Assembly: GCF_030766935.1 (NCBI RefSeq)
Contig: NZ_JASERL010000011.1
Coordinates: 248,001 to 312,000 of the forward strand
Origin: Streptomyces sp. KL109B
GTDB lineage: Bacteria > Actinomycetota > Actinomycetes > Streptomycetales > Streptomycetaceae
Reading direction: 5' to 3'
DNA: 64,000 bases
The position numbers were made by a program, and so were the translations under genes. Below the pieces are notes generated by a model, which saw nothing but the letters and a program-made list of their open reading frames with translations, searched no databases and was not told where the DNA came from. This document shows, in pieces, positions 17,228 through 24,829 of this stretch (positions are counted from its first letter, which is position 1; each line of letters starts with the position of its first letter).

Positions 17228-18166
17228 TCACGGCTCCTTGGCGTGCTCGTCGGTGGTGCGGTGGTTGGCCTCGCCGGCCAGGGCAGGGTCCTGCTCGGCG
17301 ACGATCTGGCGGAAACGGACCTCGGCGAGCGGGCCCAAGGTGTCGTAGATCCGCGCGAACACGGCGCGCGCCCGGTGCCCCGGCCAGTCGGCGGGCAGCA
17401 GGTCGGCGGGGAGTTCGGGGTCGGTGCTCACCATGTGCAGCCACTCGCTCTTCACCTTGGTGCGGGCGGTCAGCGCCTCGGCGGACCCCACCTGCCCCGC
17501 GGCCGTCCGCCCGGCCAGCTCCTCGTACCGGGCGATGAATTCCTCGTACGCCGCACCGATGGCGTCGAGGTCCCAGGCCGCCAGCGGATCACCGTCACCC
17601 TGGGTGTGCGTGAGAGTGGAGCGCAGCACCGTGGCACTGCGCACACCCACGCTGCGCAGGAGTTCGGCGGTCTGCTCGTGGTCGGCGCGCGGCGACATCC
17701 ACACGCCGTCGTACACGGCGGCGTAGCCGAGGAAGCGCAGCCGCCCGCGGATGACGTGGCGCAGTTCGCGCTGTTCGTCGGGGACGGAGAAGACGACGGT
17801 GGTCCACAGCCCGTCCCAGGGGCGGCCGGGGGCTCCGAACTCCATCATGCGGCGCTGGGTCTGTTCCAGGACGCGGGCGGTGCCCGGCGTCATCCGGTAG
17901 TACGTGCGGCGCCCCCGCTTCTCCGCCTCCAGGACGCCTCGTCGGGCGAGCCGTCCGATGGCTGCGCGGGCGCTGACCGGGGTGCTGCCGAAGTCGCTGA
18001 GCAGTGCCACCAGAGCGGCGGACGGCAGGGGTTCGGCGGCCTGGGACCAGTGGTCGGTGAACAGGCCGAGCACCAGGTGCTGCGGGTTGGCGCCGGTCTG
18101 GGACCGCGGCAGGTCGACGTCGGCGAGAGTCTGCGCATTCATCGGCGTGAGCGTACGTGCCCTCAC
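17228..18166 (-). CDS. PaaX family transcriptional regulator
   Basis: 312 residues. The N-terminal winged helix-turn-helix (about 30-95, including SARAAIGRLARRGVLEAEKR) is followed by the PaaX-type central and C-terminal domains (RPWDGLWTTVVFSVPDEQR). PaaX of phenylacetate catabolism is a repressor released by an aryl-CoA thioester, so a CoA-ester inducer is a fair guess here. The GTG at 18166 overlaps the upstream stop (GTGA). It is encoded within the Rieske operon and is the obvious candidate to bind the ACAGTTA elements at 19825-19860 and 20776-20793. Confidence 0.88.
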   Translation of the reverse strand: MRARTLTPMNAQTLADVDLPRSQTGANPQHLVLGLFTDHWSQAAEPLPSAALVALLSDFGSTPVSARAAIGRLARRGVLEAEKRGRRTYYRMTPGTARVLEQTQRRMMEFGAPGRPWDGLWTTVVFSVPDEQRELRHVIRGRLRFLGYAAVYDGVWMSPRADHEQTAELLRSVGVRSATVLRSTLTHTQGDGDPLAAWDLDAIGAAYEEFIARYEELAGRTAAGQVGSAEALTARTKVKSEWLHMVSTDPELPADLLPADWPGHRARAVFARIYDTLGPLAEVRFRQIVAEQDPALAGEANHRTTDEHAKEP

Positions 18167-18492
18167 ACCGCGGGCTCGACGAGGGTGTCGAAGAAGGCGG
18201 CGCCCGCGTCGGGGATGCTCGGCTGCTCGAACACGTTGACCGCGTAACTGACGAGGATCATCGAGAACAGCAGGCGCAGCAGCCGCAGTTCGGGCTCAGG
18301 CAGGGTATCGAGGTCATGGCCGTCGAGGTGGGCGATGGCCTGCTCGGCGCGGGGTGCGATGGCGTCGTAGAAGGCGCCCAGTTCCGTCATGTCCTTGGAC
18401 AGGCGCATGTCGTAGCGCTCCTGGCGCGTGGGCAGCGCCCAGTCGGCGACGTACGGTTCGAGCTCGGCGAAGCCCTCGGGAAGCATGGTCAT
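18163..18492 (-). CDS. Small conserved-looking protein of unknown function
   Basis: 109 residues, not recognised. The ATG at 18492 overlaps the Rieske stop (ATGA) and its own stop overlaps the PaaX start, so it is cotranslated with both. It is acidic and mostly helical in appearance, with a hydrophobic stretch LLRLLFSMILVSYAVNVF around residues 71-88. It does not look like a Rieske beta subunit (too short) or a ferredoxin (no cysteines). Its place between the oxygenase and its likely regulator suggests an accessory role for the oxygenase. Confidence 0.7.
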   Translation of the reverse strand: MTMLPEGFAELEPYVADWALPTRQERYDMRLSKDMTELGAFYDAIAPRAEQAIAHLDGHDLDTLPEPELRLLRLLFSMILVSYAVNVFEQPSIPDAGAAFFDTLVEPAV

Positions 18493-19781
18493 CGCGTCTC
18501 CTCGTGGGCGGTGACGGTGTCGCGGATCGTCTTGTGGAAGTGCCGGATGAGCAGTTCCTGGTCGCTGAGGTGGAACTCGCGGGTGGCGCGGGACTTGAGG
18601 CCGGAGTGGGTGGCCTCGATGGTGTTCACGTCCTGCATGGCGAACTCGATGGTGCTGTCGACGACGAGTTCCTGCGCGAGCCGCTGCTGGGCGTTCTCGG
18701 GCGGCACGAAGTACAGGTCGATGTCGTAGATGTGCGAGTCGGCGCTCTCGGGCCAGTAGGTGTACGTGATGTAGAAGCCGCGGGCCCAGATCTGCACGGA
18801 CAGGTTGGGGAAGAGCCAGAACTGGTCGTTGCCCCAGGACCTGATGTTCCCCTTGTTGAGGAACTCGGGCAGCGGTCCGCCGAGGTCGGGCACGTCGTCC
18901 GGGCCGAACAGGCCGGCGCGGAAGAGCCGGTACACCCACTTCTGGTCGTTGCGCGCCGGGCCGAGCATGCCGGGCTCGCGGGGCGGCAGCGGCGGCGGTC
19001 CCGGCACCGAGGTGAGCATGTGCGGGGTGAACAGGTCGTAGTGGTAGGAGTCGACGGGCGGCACCATCTTCTCGGCCTTGGCGACGTCCTTGTCGATGAA
19101 CCGCGCGTGCACGTACGGCGGGTGGTACCACTCGCACACCGAGTCGACGGCGAGCTTCCAGTTGCCCTTGATGTGCGCGCGGAAGCCGTGCCGCCGAGTC
19201 ATCTTCTCGAAGGGGTACTGCTCCAGTTCGAGGAGCCTGTCCCCGAGGTAGCTGCGCAGCGGCACCGGGTCGTCGGCGAGGTTGACGAAGACGAACCCGG
19301 CGAACTCCTCGCAGTGCACCGGCGGCATCCTGAGCCGCTTCTTGTCGAGGTCGAAGAACTCCTGCTCGTTCGTGACGTGCGTGACCTGCCCGTCGAGGCC
19401 GTAGCGCCAGCCGTGGTACTTGCAGTGGAACTGCCGGCACATCCCGGCACTCTCCTCCTGCGGGTGCTCCTGCCACACGACCTTGTTGCCGCGGTGGGCG
19501 CAGACGTTGTGGAAGGCATGCACCTGGCCGTCGGCGCCGCGGGTGACGACGATCGAGGCGAGGTTGCCGGGCAACTCGCGGGTGAAGTACGCGCCGCGGC
19601 GGGCCAGTTGCTCGGCGCGGCCGACGTAGAGCCAGGACCGCTGGAAGATCGCCGCGCGCTCGGCCTCGAAGAACTCGGGCGAGACGCAGTCCTCGTACGA
19701 GACGGGTCCGGTGCCGAGTTCCGGGTAGTCGGGCGTGAACTTGCCCTTGCCGGTGGCGAGTCGCTCCTGAAGTTCCGTCAT
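18489..19781 (-). CDS. Rieske non-heme iron oxygenase, alpha subunit
   Basis: 430 residues. Rieske 2Fe-2S ligands are Cys94/His96 and Cys120/His123 (CAHRG and CKYHGW). The mononuclear iron histidines are His220 and His225 (EWYHPPYVH). The residue that usually bridges the two centres is Asp three before the first histidine; here it is Glu217, as in carnitine monooxygenase CntA. No beta subunit, ferredoxin or dedicated reductase gene is adjacent, so it is probably a homotrimer using electrons from elsewhere. The role may be hydroxylation of a non-aromatic substrate or dearomatising dihydroxylation. The start is ATG at 19781. Confidence 0.92.
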   Translation of the reverse strand: MTELQERLATGKGKFTPDYPELGTGPVSYEDCVSPEFFEAERAAIFQRSWLYVGRAEQLARRGAYFTRELPGNLASIVVTRGADGQVHAFHNVCAHRGNKVVWQEHPQEESAGMCRQFHCKYHGWRYGLDGQVTHVTNEQEFFDLDKKRLRMPPVHCEEFAGFVFVNLADDPVPLRSYLGDRLLELEQYPFEKMTRRHGFRAHIKGNWKLAVDSVCEWYHPPYVHARFIDKDVAKAEKMVPPVDSYHYDLFTPHMLTSVPGPPPLPPREPGMLGPARNDQKWVYRLFRAGLFGPDDVPDLGGPLPEFLNKGNIRSWGNDQFWLFPNLSVQIWARGFYITYTYWPESADSHIYDIDLYFVPPENAQQRLAQELVVDSTIEFAMQDVNTIEATHSGLKSRATREFHLSDQELLIRHFHKTIRDTVTAHEETR

Positions 19782-19824
19782 GGACCGTGTCCTCTCGGTT
19801 CTCTTGTCACCGTGAGTCGATAGT

Positions 19825-19860
19825 AGACAGTTACTCGCGTCGTACGCCAGATAACTGTCT
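19825..19860. promoter_or_regulatory. Long inverted repeat AGACAGTTA-N18-TAACTGTCT upstream of the Rieske gene
   Basis: Two perfect 9-base half-sites in opposite orientation, 18 bases apart, in the 95-base gap between the Rieske gene and the upstream crotonase gene. On the minus strand a TACTAT (19825-19820) next to one half-site could be a -10 element. The same ACAGTTA core recurs at 20785-20791. The likely binder is the PaaX-type regulator encoded two genes downstream (inference). Confidence 0.6.
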
Positions 19861-19876
19861 TTCATTTTTGGATGGT

Positions 19877-20731
19877 TCAGGTCCAGGGCTTCTGGTCGTA
19901 CACCCGGTCCAGCGGCTCCATGCCACCGCCGAAGGGGAAGAACTCCTGCTGGGCGTAGGTCTCGCGGCCGAGCCCGTGGCCGAGTTCGTCGAGGAAGGCG
20001 CGCTTGAGGTTCTGGGTGAACAGCTGGCGGGTGTAGCGCAGCACGAGATACGGCCTCTTGGCGAGCTCGCGGGCCAGCTCCCAGGCACGGTCGAGGACCG
20101 CGTCCTTGGCATGCACCTCGGCGACGGCTCCCCACTCCTTGGCCTCCTGCGCGCCGAGCTTCTTGCCGGTCAGGAGCAAATAGCGGGCGCGGTTGTGGCC
20201 GACGAGGAACGGCCAGATGACGTGCTGCCCGTCGCCGGGCACCTGGCCGCGCGGGAAGTGCGAGACATCCTGGAAGTAGGCGTCGTCGGAGGCGAGCACG
20301 ATGTCGCCCATGAGCGGGACTTCGGAGTGGATGTTGCAGGGTCCGTTGACCACGCTGATCATCGGCACGTCGACGTCGAGGACGTTCCACATGAGGTTGC
20401 GGTTGTACCAGGCCTTCTCGTCGAGCTTGCGCAGCCCGCGCACGCCCGGCATGGCGTCGTACAGGGGCGGGTCGGGAAGTTCACCGTCCGGCAGCCTGCC
20501 CCAGTCGGCGTTGTAGTTGGCGCCGGTGCCGGTGTGGATGAGCACCTTGATCTCGCGGTCGCCGGCCACGTCGGCGAAGGCGTCGGCCATGTCGTCGTGC
20601 GCCTTCCAGTCCCACACCAGACTGTCGCCCTCGGTGTGGCACTGCATGAACAGGATTCCTTCCTCGCTCAGCTCGAAGCGGTAGTTGCGGTAGCGGTCCT
20701 TGTACTCGGCGAAGCGTGCGCGCTTGACCAT
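19877..20731 (-). CDS. Crotonase-fold hydrolase resembling 6-oxocamphor hydrolase
   Basis: 284 residues. Beyond the general crotonase fold, it carries His45, His135, His158, Asp167 and Glu257. In 6-oxocamphor hydrolase (OCH) the active-site residues are His45, His122, His145, Asp154 and Glu244; the last four match here with a constant offset of 13. The surrounding segments VNGPCNIHSEVPL and FQDVSHFPRGQVPGDGQH also resemble OCH. OCH cleaves a non-enolisable cyclic beta-diketone by a retro-Claisen reaction without CoA. The protein is therefore better predicted as a C-C bond hydrolase than as an enoyl-CoA hydratase. Confidence 0.85.
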   Translation of the reverse strand: MVKRARFAEYKDRYRNYRFELSEEGILFMQCHTEGDSLVWDWKAHDDMADAFADVAGDREIKVLIHTGTGANYNADWGRLPDGELPDPPLYDAMPGVRGLRKLDEKAWYNRNLMWNVLDVDVPMISVVNGPCNIHSEVPLMGDIVLASDDAYFQDVSHFPRGQVPGDGQHVIWPFLVGHNRARYLLLTGKKLGAQEAKEWGAVAEVHAKDAVLDRAWELARELAKRPYLVLRYTRQLFTQNLKRAFLDELGHGLGRETYAQQEFFPFGGGMEPLDRVYDQKPWT

Positions 20732-20775
20732 GTGCCCTCCCGTTTCCCGTCACCATGACGGAGGCATGGCGCCTC

Positions 20776-20793
20776 AACTGCTGGACAGTTATC
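20776..20793. promoter_or_regulatory. ACAGTTATC element between divergent crotonase and LLM genes
   Basis: The sequence AACTG-N5-CAGTT followed by ATC sits in the 71-base divergent gap between the OCH-like gene (start 20731) and the LLM gene (start 20803). GGACAGTTATC matches the half-sites of the repeat at 19825-19860 in nine or more positions. It ends only about 10 bases before the plausible GTG start of the LLM gene, so a bound repressor would block that promoter. Confidence 0.5.
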
Positions 20794-20802
20794 GTGAGTT
20801 GC

Positions 20803-21771
20803 GTGACAAGTGTGCAGCCATTCAGGTTCGCCGTCCAGGCGACGAAGGCAACATCCGCGAAGGAGTGGCGCGACACCGCTCGCTCCGTTCAGGACCTCGG
20901 CTACAGCACCCTCTTCCTGGCCGACCACTATCTCGGGCCGGGTCCGGCCCAGCGCGAAGCCCGTTGGCCCGCCCAGCACTTGGCGCCGATCACGGCGCTG
21001 GCCACCGCCGCCGCGGTGACCGACACCCTGCGGGTCGGCTGCCGGGTGTTCTGTGTCGACTACCACGTGCCAGGTGTGCTGGCGAAGGAGGCCGCGACGC
21101 TCGATCTGCTCTCCGACGGACGGCTCGAGTTCGGCATCGGTGCCGGATGGAGCGAGCCCGAATACCGGGCGATGGGGCTTGAGTTCGCGCCCGCGGGGCG
21201 GCGCGTGGACAAGCTGGTCGAGGTCGTGGCACTGGTCAAGGCGCAGTGGAGCGGGGAGCCGCTCGACCTGCGTGGCGAGCATGTGACGGCCGTCGACCAC
21301 GCGGGACTGCCGCTGCCGGTGCAGCGCCCGCGTCCGCCGGTCATGATCGGGGGTTCCCGGCGCCGGGTGCTGTCGTTCGCGGCGCGCGAGGCGGACATCG
21401 TCAGCCTGGCGAACGTGCCGTTCGACACGCGGGGAGATGCGGGCCGCACCCCCACGGAGGAAGCGGCGCACCGCTACCGCCTGGTGCGAGAGGCGGCGGG
21501 TGAGCGCATGTCCCGGCTGGAGGTGGAGAGTTCACCGTTCTTCGCCCGGATCACCGACGACCCGGAGTCCGCCGCCGCCCGCGTGGCCCGCACCCTGAAC
21601 GTCCCGCCGGACGACCTCCTCGACCACCCCAACGTACTCATCGGAACCGAGGACGACGTGGTCCACCGCCTGCGGGAACGCCGCGAGCGTTTCGGCGCCA
21701 ACTACATCACCGTGCAGCAGACCGAGGCGGAGCGCTTCGCGCCCGTGGTCGCACGACTGACCGGAACCTGA
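20803..21771 (+). CDS. LLM-class (luciferase-like) F420-dependent oxidoreductase
   Basis: 322 residues from the GTG at 20803. The FRFAVQA opening, FLADHY and DGRLEFGIGAGW motifs place it in the luciferase-like monooxygenase superfamily, nearest by eye to the MSMEG_2516-type F420-dependent group. A longer frame opening at 20755 would run through the regulatory element, so the internal GTG is preferred; no strong ribosome site is seen and the message may be nearly leaderless. LLM enzymes include F420 reductases and FMN-dependent type II Baeyer-Villiger enzymes of camphor degradation, so either a redox or an oxygenase role is possible. Confidence 0.85.
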   Translation: MTSVQPFRFAVQATKATSAKEWRDTARSVQDLGYSTLFLADHYLGPGPAQREARWPAQHLAPITALATAAAVTDTLRVGCRVFCVDYHVPGVLAKEAATLDLLSDGRLEFGIGAGWSEPEYRAMGLEFAPAGRRVDKLVEVVALVKAQWSGEPLDLRGEHVTAVDHAGLPLPVQRPRPPVMIGGSRRRVLSFAAREADIVSLANVPFDTRGDAGRTPTEEAAHRYRLVREAAGERMSRLEVESSPFFARITDDPESAAARVARTLNVPPDDLLDHPNVLIGTEDDVVHRLRERRERFGANYITVQQTEAERFAPVVARLTGT

Positions 21772-21782
21772 GGAGGTGGCCC

Positions 21783-22979
21783 ATGACCCATGGCCCTCTG
21801 CACGGCCTACGTGTGGTCGAGATCGCCACCCTCGCCGCCGGGCCCACCGTGGCGACGGCACTCGGCGAGTTCGGCGCGGAGGTCATCAAGGTCGAACAGC
21901 CCGGCTCCGGCGACCCCATGCGCACCTGGGGCGACCGGCGGGACGGCATCGGCCTGCTGTGGAAGAGCATCGCCCGCAACAAGAAGTGCACGACGCTGGA
22001 CCTGCGCACCAAGGCCGGCCAGGACCTCCTCCACCAGCTCCTGGAAGCCAGTGACGTCCTGGTGGCCGGCAACAGGCCCAGCGCACTGAGCCGTTGGGGC
22101 CTGGACTACGACTCCGTCCACGCGGCCCACCCGCACCTCGTCATGGCGCACATCACCGGGTTCGGCAGCGGCGGCCCCAAGAGCGACCGCCCCGGCTACG
22201 GCACCCTCGCCGAGGCGATGAGCGGCTTCGCCCACCAGACCGGACAGGCCGACGGCCCGCCCACGCTTCCGCCGTTCATGCTCGCCGACGGGGTGGCCGG
22301 GCTCGCGGCGACCTATGCGGTGATGATGGCGCTCTACCACCGGGACGTGCACGGGGCGGGCGGACAGCTCGTCGATGTCAGCCTCGTCGAGCCGCTCACC
22401 CGCCTCCTGGAAACGGGCACGCTCGCGTACGACCAACTGGGCCTGGTCAAGGGGAGGTCCGGCAACATGCTCCCGGCGAGCGCCCCGCGCAACACCTACC
22501 GCAGCTCGGACGGCCGCTGGCTGGCCGTCTCCAGCGCCTCGCCCAGCATCGCCGCGCGCGTGTTCCGCGCCATCGGCCGCGAGGACATGGCGTGCGACCC
22601 GGACCTGATCGATCCCGTGCGCCGCCAGGAACGGGCGGCCGAGGTCGACGCGGCGGTGGCCGACTGGGTGTCCCGGCACACCCTGGACGAGGCGATGTCC
22701 GCGTTCGAGGCGGCGGAGGCGGCCGCGACGGCCGTGTACGACGCGCCCGCGCTGCTGGCGGACGAACATCTGCGGGCGCGCGGAACCTTCGTCGGCGTGC
22801 AGGACCCGGACTTCGGCAAGGTCACGGTCCAGGCACCGGTGGCGCACCTGAGTGACACACCCGGGCACGTCGCACATCTCGGAAAGGCGCTGGGTGCGGA
22901 CAACGACCGTGTCTACGGCGACCTTCTGGGGCTCTCCCCCGACAAGATCGCCGAACTCCGCGAGGAAGGAACGATCTGA
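21783..22979 (+). CDS. CaiB/BaiF family (class III) CoA transferase
   Basis: 398 residues, with a GAGGAGG-like site just upstream. Family features are LRVVEIATLAAGPTVATALGEFGAEVIKVE and PPFMLADGVAGLAATYAV, the latter holding the conserved catalytic Asp. It probably transfers CoA from a donor thioester to a free acid intermediate. The next gene, a CitE-like lyase, begins on its stop codon (TGATG), suggesting that the transferase makes the CoA ester which that lyase cleaves, as in citramalyl-type pathways (inference). Confidence 0.9.
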   Translation: MTHGPLHGLRVVEIATLAAGPTVATALGEFGAEVIKVEQPGSGDPMRTWGDRRDGIGLLWKSIARNKKCTTLDLRTKAGQDLLHQLLEASDVLVAGNRPSALSRWGLDYDSVHAAHPHLVMAHITGFGSGGPKSDRPGYGTLAEAMSGFAHQTGQADGPPTLPPFMLADGVAGLAATYAVMMALYHRDVHGAGGQLVDVSLVEPLTRLLETGTLAYDQLGLVKGRSGNMLPASAPRNTYRSSDGRWLAVSSASPSIAARVFRAIGREDMACDPDLIDPVRRQERAAEVDAAVADWVSRHTLDEAMSAFEAAEAAATAVYDAPALLADEHLRARGTFVGVQDPDFGKVTVQAPVAHLSDTPGHVAHLGKALGADNDRVYGDLLGLSPDKIAELREEGTI

Positions 22980-23911
22980 TGGGCACCCACCCGCCCGCAC
23001 ACCGTCCGCGCCGCTCCGAACTGGCCACCCCCGCGAGCAGCGAGCGCATGTGTGCCAGGGCCCCGTCCGCGGGCGCGGACCTGGTCTTCCTCGACCTGGA
23101 GGACGCGTGCGCGCCCTCGGTGAAGGAGTCGGCCCGCGCGATCGCGGTCAAGGCCCTGACCGGCCAGGACTGGGGCAGCACGCTCCGCGCGGTCCGCATC
23201 AACGGCCTGGACACACCGTGGTGTCACGACGACCTCATCGAAGTGGTCACGGGAGCACGGGACGCACTCGACGTCGTCATCGTCCCCAAGGTGCGCACGG
23301 CACGCGATGTGTGGTGGGTCGACGTCCTGCTCACCCAACTCGAGCGAAAGCTCGGCCTCGGCGAGCACCGGATCGCCCTGGAGGTCCTCATCGAGGACGC
23401 GGAGGGCCTCGCGAACGCCTTGCCCATCGCGCAGTCCAGTCCCCGCCTGGCAGCGCTGATCTTCGGCGCGGGCGACCTGTCGGTCTCGCTCCGGGCCCGG
23501 GTCGACGGCAACTTCGACCCGCTCGGCCCCTACCCCGGCGACTTCTGGCACCACGCCCGCGCCCAGGTGCTGACGGCGGCGCGGGCCGCGGGCATCGCCG
23601 CGATCGACGCCCCGTTCCCCGCGTACGGGGAACCGGAGGCCTACCGCACGTCGGCCCGCCACGCGGCACTGCTCGGCTTCGACGGCAAGTGGGCGATCCA
23701 CCCCACCCAAGTCCCCCTGGCGAACGCGGTGTTCACTCCGACCAAGGACGAGGTGTCCGCCGCCGAGGACGTCATCGCGCGCTACCGTGCGGCGGAGGCG
23801 GAGGGCACCGGGGCGATCGGCCACGACGGCCGCCTCATCGACGCCGCCCACGTCCAGCTCGCCACCATCGTGCTCGACCGGGCCGCCACCGCGGCACACA
23901 CCCACGACTGA
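22979..23911 (+). CDS. HpcH/HpaI aldolase / citrate lyase beta (CitE-like) family protein
   Basis: 310 residues. CitE-like TIM barrel: LVFLDLEDAC (metal/substrate site), IVPKVRTARDV, ALEVLIEDAEGLANA and FGAGDLSVSL. Free-standing CitE-like proteins cleave or hydrolyse 3-hydroxy-dicarboxyl CoA esters such as malyl-, methylmalyl- or citramalyl-CoA. It lacks citrate lyase alpha and gamma partners here, which supports the CoA-ester lyase role. Coupled to the upstream CaiB transferase by a TGATG overlap. Confidence 0.87.
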   Translation: MGTHPPAHRPRRSELATPASSERMCARAPSAGADLVFLDLEDACAPSVKESARAIAVKALTGQDWGSTLRAVRINGLDTPWCHDDLIEVVTGARDALDVVIVPKVRTARDVWWVDVLLTQLERKLGLGEHRIALEVLIEDAEGLANALPIAQSSPRLAALIFGAGDLSVSLRARVDGNFDPLGPYPGDFWHHARAQVLTAARAAGIAAIDAPFPAYGEPEAYRTSARHAALLGFDGKWAIHPTQVPLANAVFTPTKDEVSAAEDVIARYRAAEAEGTGAIGHDGRLIDAAHVQLATIVLDRAATAAHTHD

Positions 23912-23925
23912 CGCAGGGAGTCCGG

Positions 23926-24744
23926 ATGCGCATCACGCACGATCAGGTCGCCGTCATCACAGGCGGTGCCAGCGGAATCGGTTACGGACTCGCCGAGGCG
24001 CTCGCCGCGCGTGGCGTCCGCCTTGTCGTCTCCGACATACGCGAGGAGGGTCTGGCCAAGGCGCGGGCCGCACTCGCGGAGGCCGGAGCCGAGGTCACCG
24101 CGGTGGTGGCCGATGTCGGCGAGGAGACATCGGTGCGCTCACTGGCGGAGCGGACGACGGCCGCGTACGGGCGGGTGGACCTGGTGTGCAACAACGCGGG
24201 CCTGGTGTCACCGGCGGCCCCTTTGTGGGAGCAGGACCTCGGCACGTGGGAGCGGATGATCCGCGTCAAGCTGCTCGGCGTCGTCCACGGCGTGCGGGCC
24301 TTCGCTCCCCTCCTGCTCGAGCGGGGCACGGGGCACATCCTCAACACGGCCTCCTCCGGCGGCCTCGCGCCGCTCCCCGACCGGACCCCGTACACCACCA
24401 CGATGCACGCGGTGGTCGGCCTGACCGAGACCCTCGACGCCGAGCTGAAACGGGTGTCCCCCGCCCTCGGCGCGACCGTCCTGTGCCCCGGCCTGGTCGA
24501 CACCCCGCTCGGGCAGAACTCGGCCGCGCTCGGCGCGATCCGGCTGCCGGCCAGCGCTCCCACCTCGATGCGGAGCATGGCTGCGGGCCGGGGCGGGATC
24601 CTGTCGGCGCGCGAGGTCGCGGAGGCGGCACTCGCCACCGTCGAGGCGGGCCGGGTGCATGTGGCGCCGGGCGGAGGCGTGGTGGAGCGGGCCCGGGCGC
24701 GGGTGACGGGGCTGCTGGCGGACATCGAGGGCGGGGAGGTGTGA
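23926..24744 (+). CDS. SDR-fold protein lacking the catalytic lysine
   Basis: 272 residues with a normal nucleotide-binding motif (GGASGIGYGLA), NNAG and an otherwise standard SDR core. At the YxxxK active site it reads Y156-T-T-T-M160: the lysine codon AAG is ATG, one base different. The following segment HAVVGLTE aligns with the usual KHAVVGL, so the substitution is positional and not an alignment slip. The C-terminus is also unlike that of typical SDRs, with no VDGG and an LSAREVAEAALATVEAG segment instead. Either the chemistry is altered or the protein is a non-catalytic binder. Last gene of this plus-strand unit. Confidence 0.85.
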   Translation: MRITHDQVAVITGGASGIGYGLAEALAARGVRLVVSDIREEGLAKARAALAEAGAEVTAVVADVGEETSVRSLAERTTAAYGRVDLVCNNAGLVSPAAPLWEQDLGTWERMIRVKLLGVVHGVRAFAPLLLERGTGHILNTASSGGLAPLPDRTPYTTTMHAVVGLTETLDAELKRVSPALGATVLCPGLVDTPLGQNSAALGAIRLPASAPTSMRSMAAGRGGILSAREVAEAALATVEAGRVHVAPGGGVVERARARVTGLLADIEGGEV

Positions 24745-24788
24745 GGCGCGCCCTCAGCACCCTCAAGGCGTGCGTCACGGTGAGCCGC

Positions 24789-24825
24789 CGGGCCGATACC
24801 TGCGCGCCTGAGATCCATCGGCCCG
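24789..24825. terminator. Bidirectional hairpin between convergent genes
   Basis: Perfect 9-base inverted repeat CGGGCCGAT/ATCGGCCCG with a 19-base loop in the short gap between the plus-strand SDR-fold gene and the minus-strand surE gene. A smaller TGAGG-CGCGC-CCTCA hairpin lies at 24742-24756. There is no U-tract, which is common in Streptomyces. Confidence 0.5.
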
Positions 24826-24829
24826 CGCG

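Noticed and set aside
20755..20802. An N-terminal extension of the LLM protein starting at 20755
   Set aside because: The extra residues are not family-like and the DNA contains the ACAGTTATC regulatory element; the GTG at 20803 gives the normal N-terminus.
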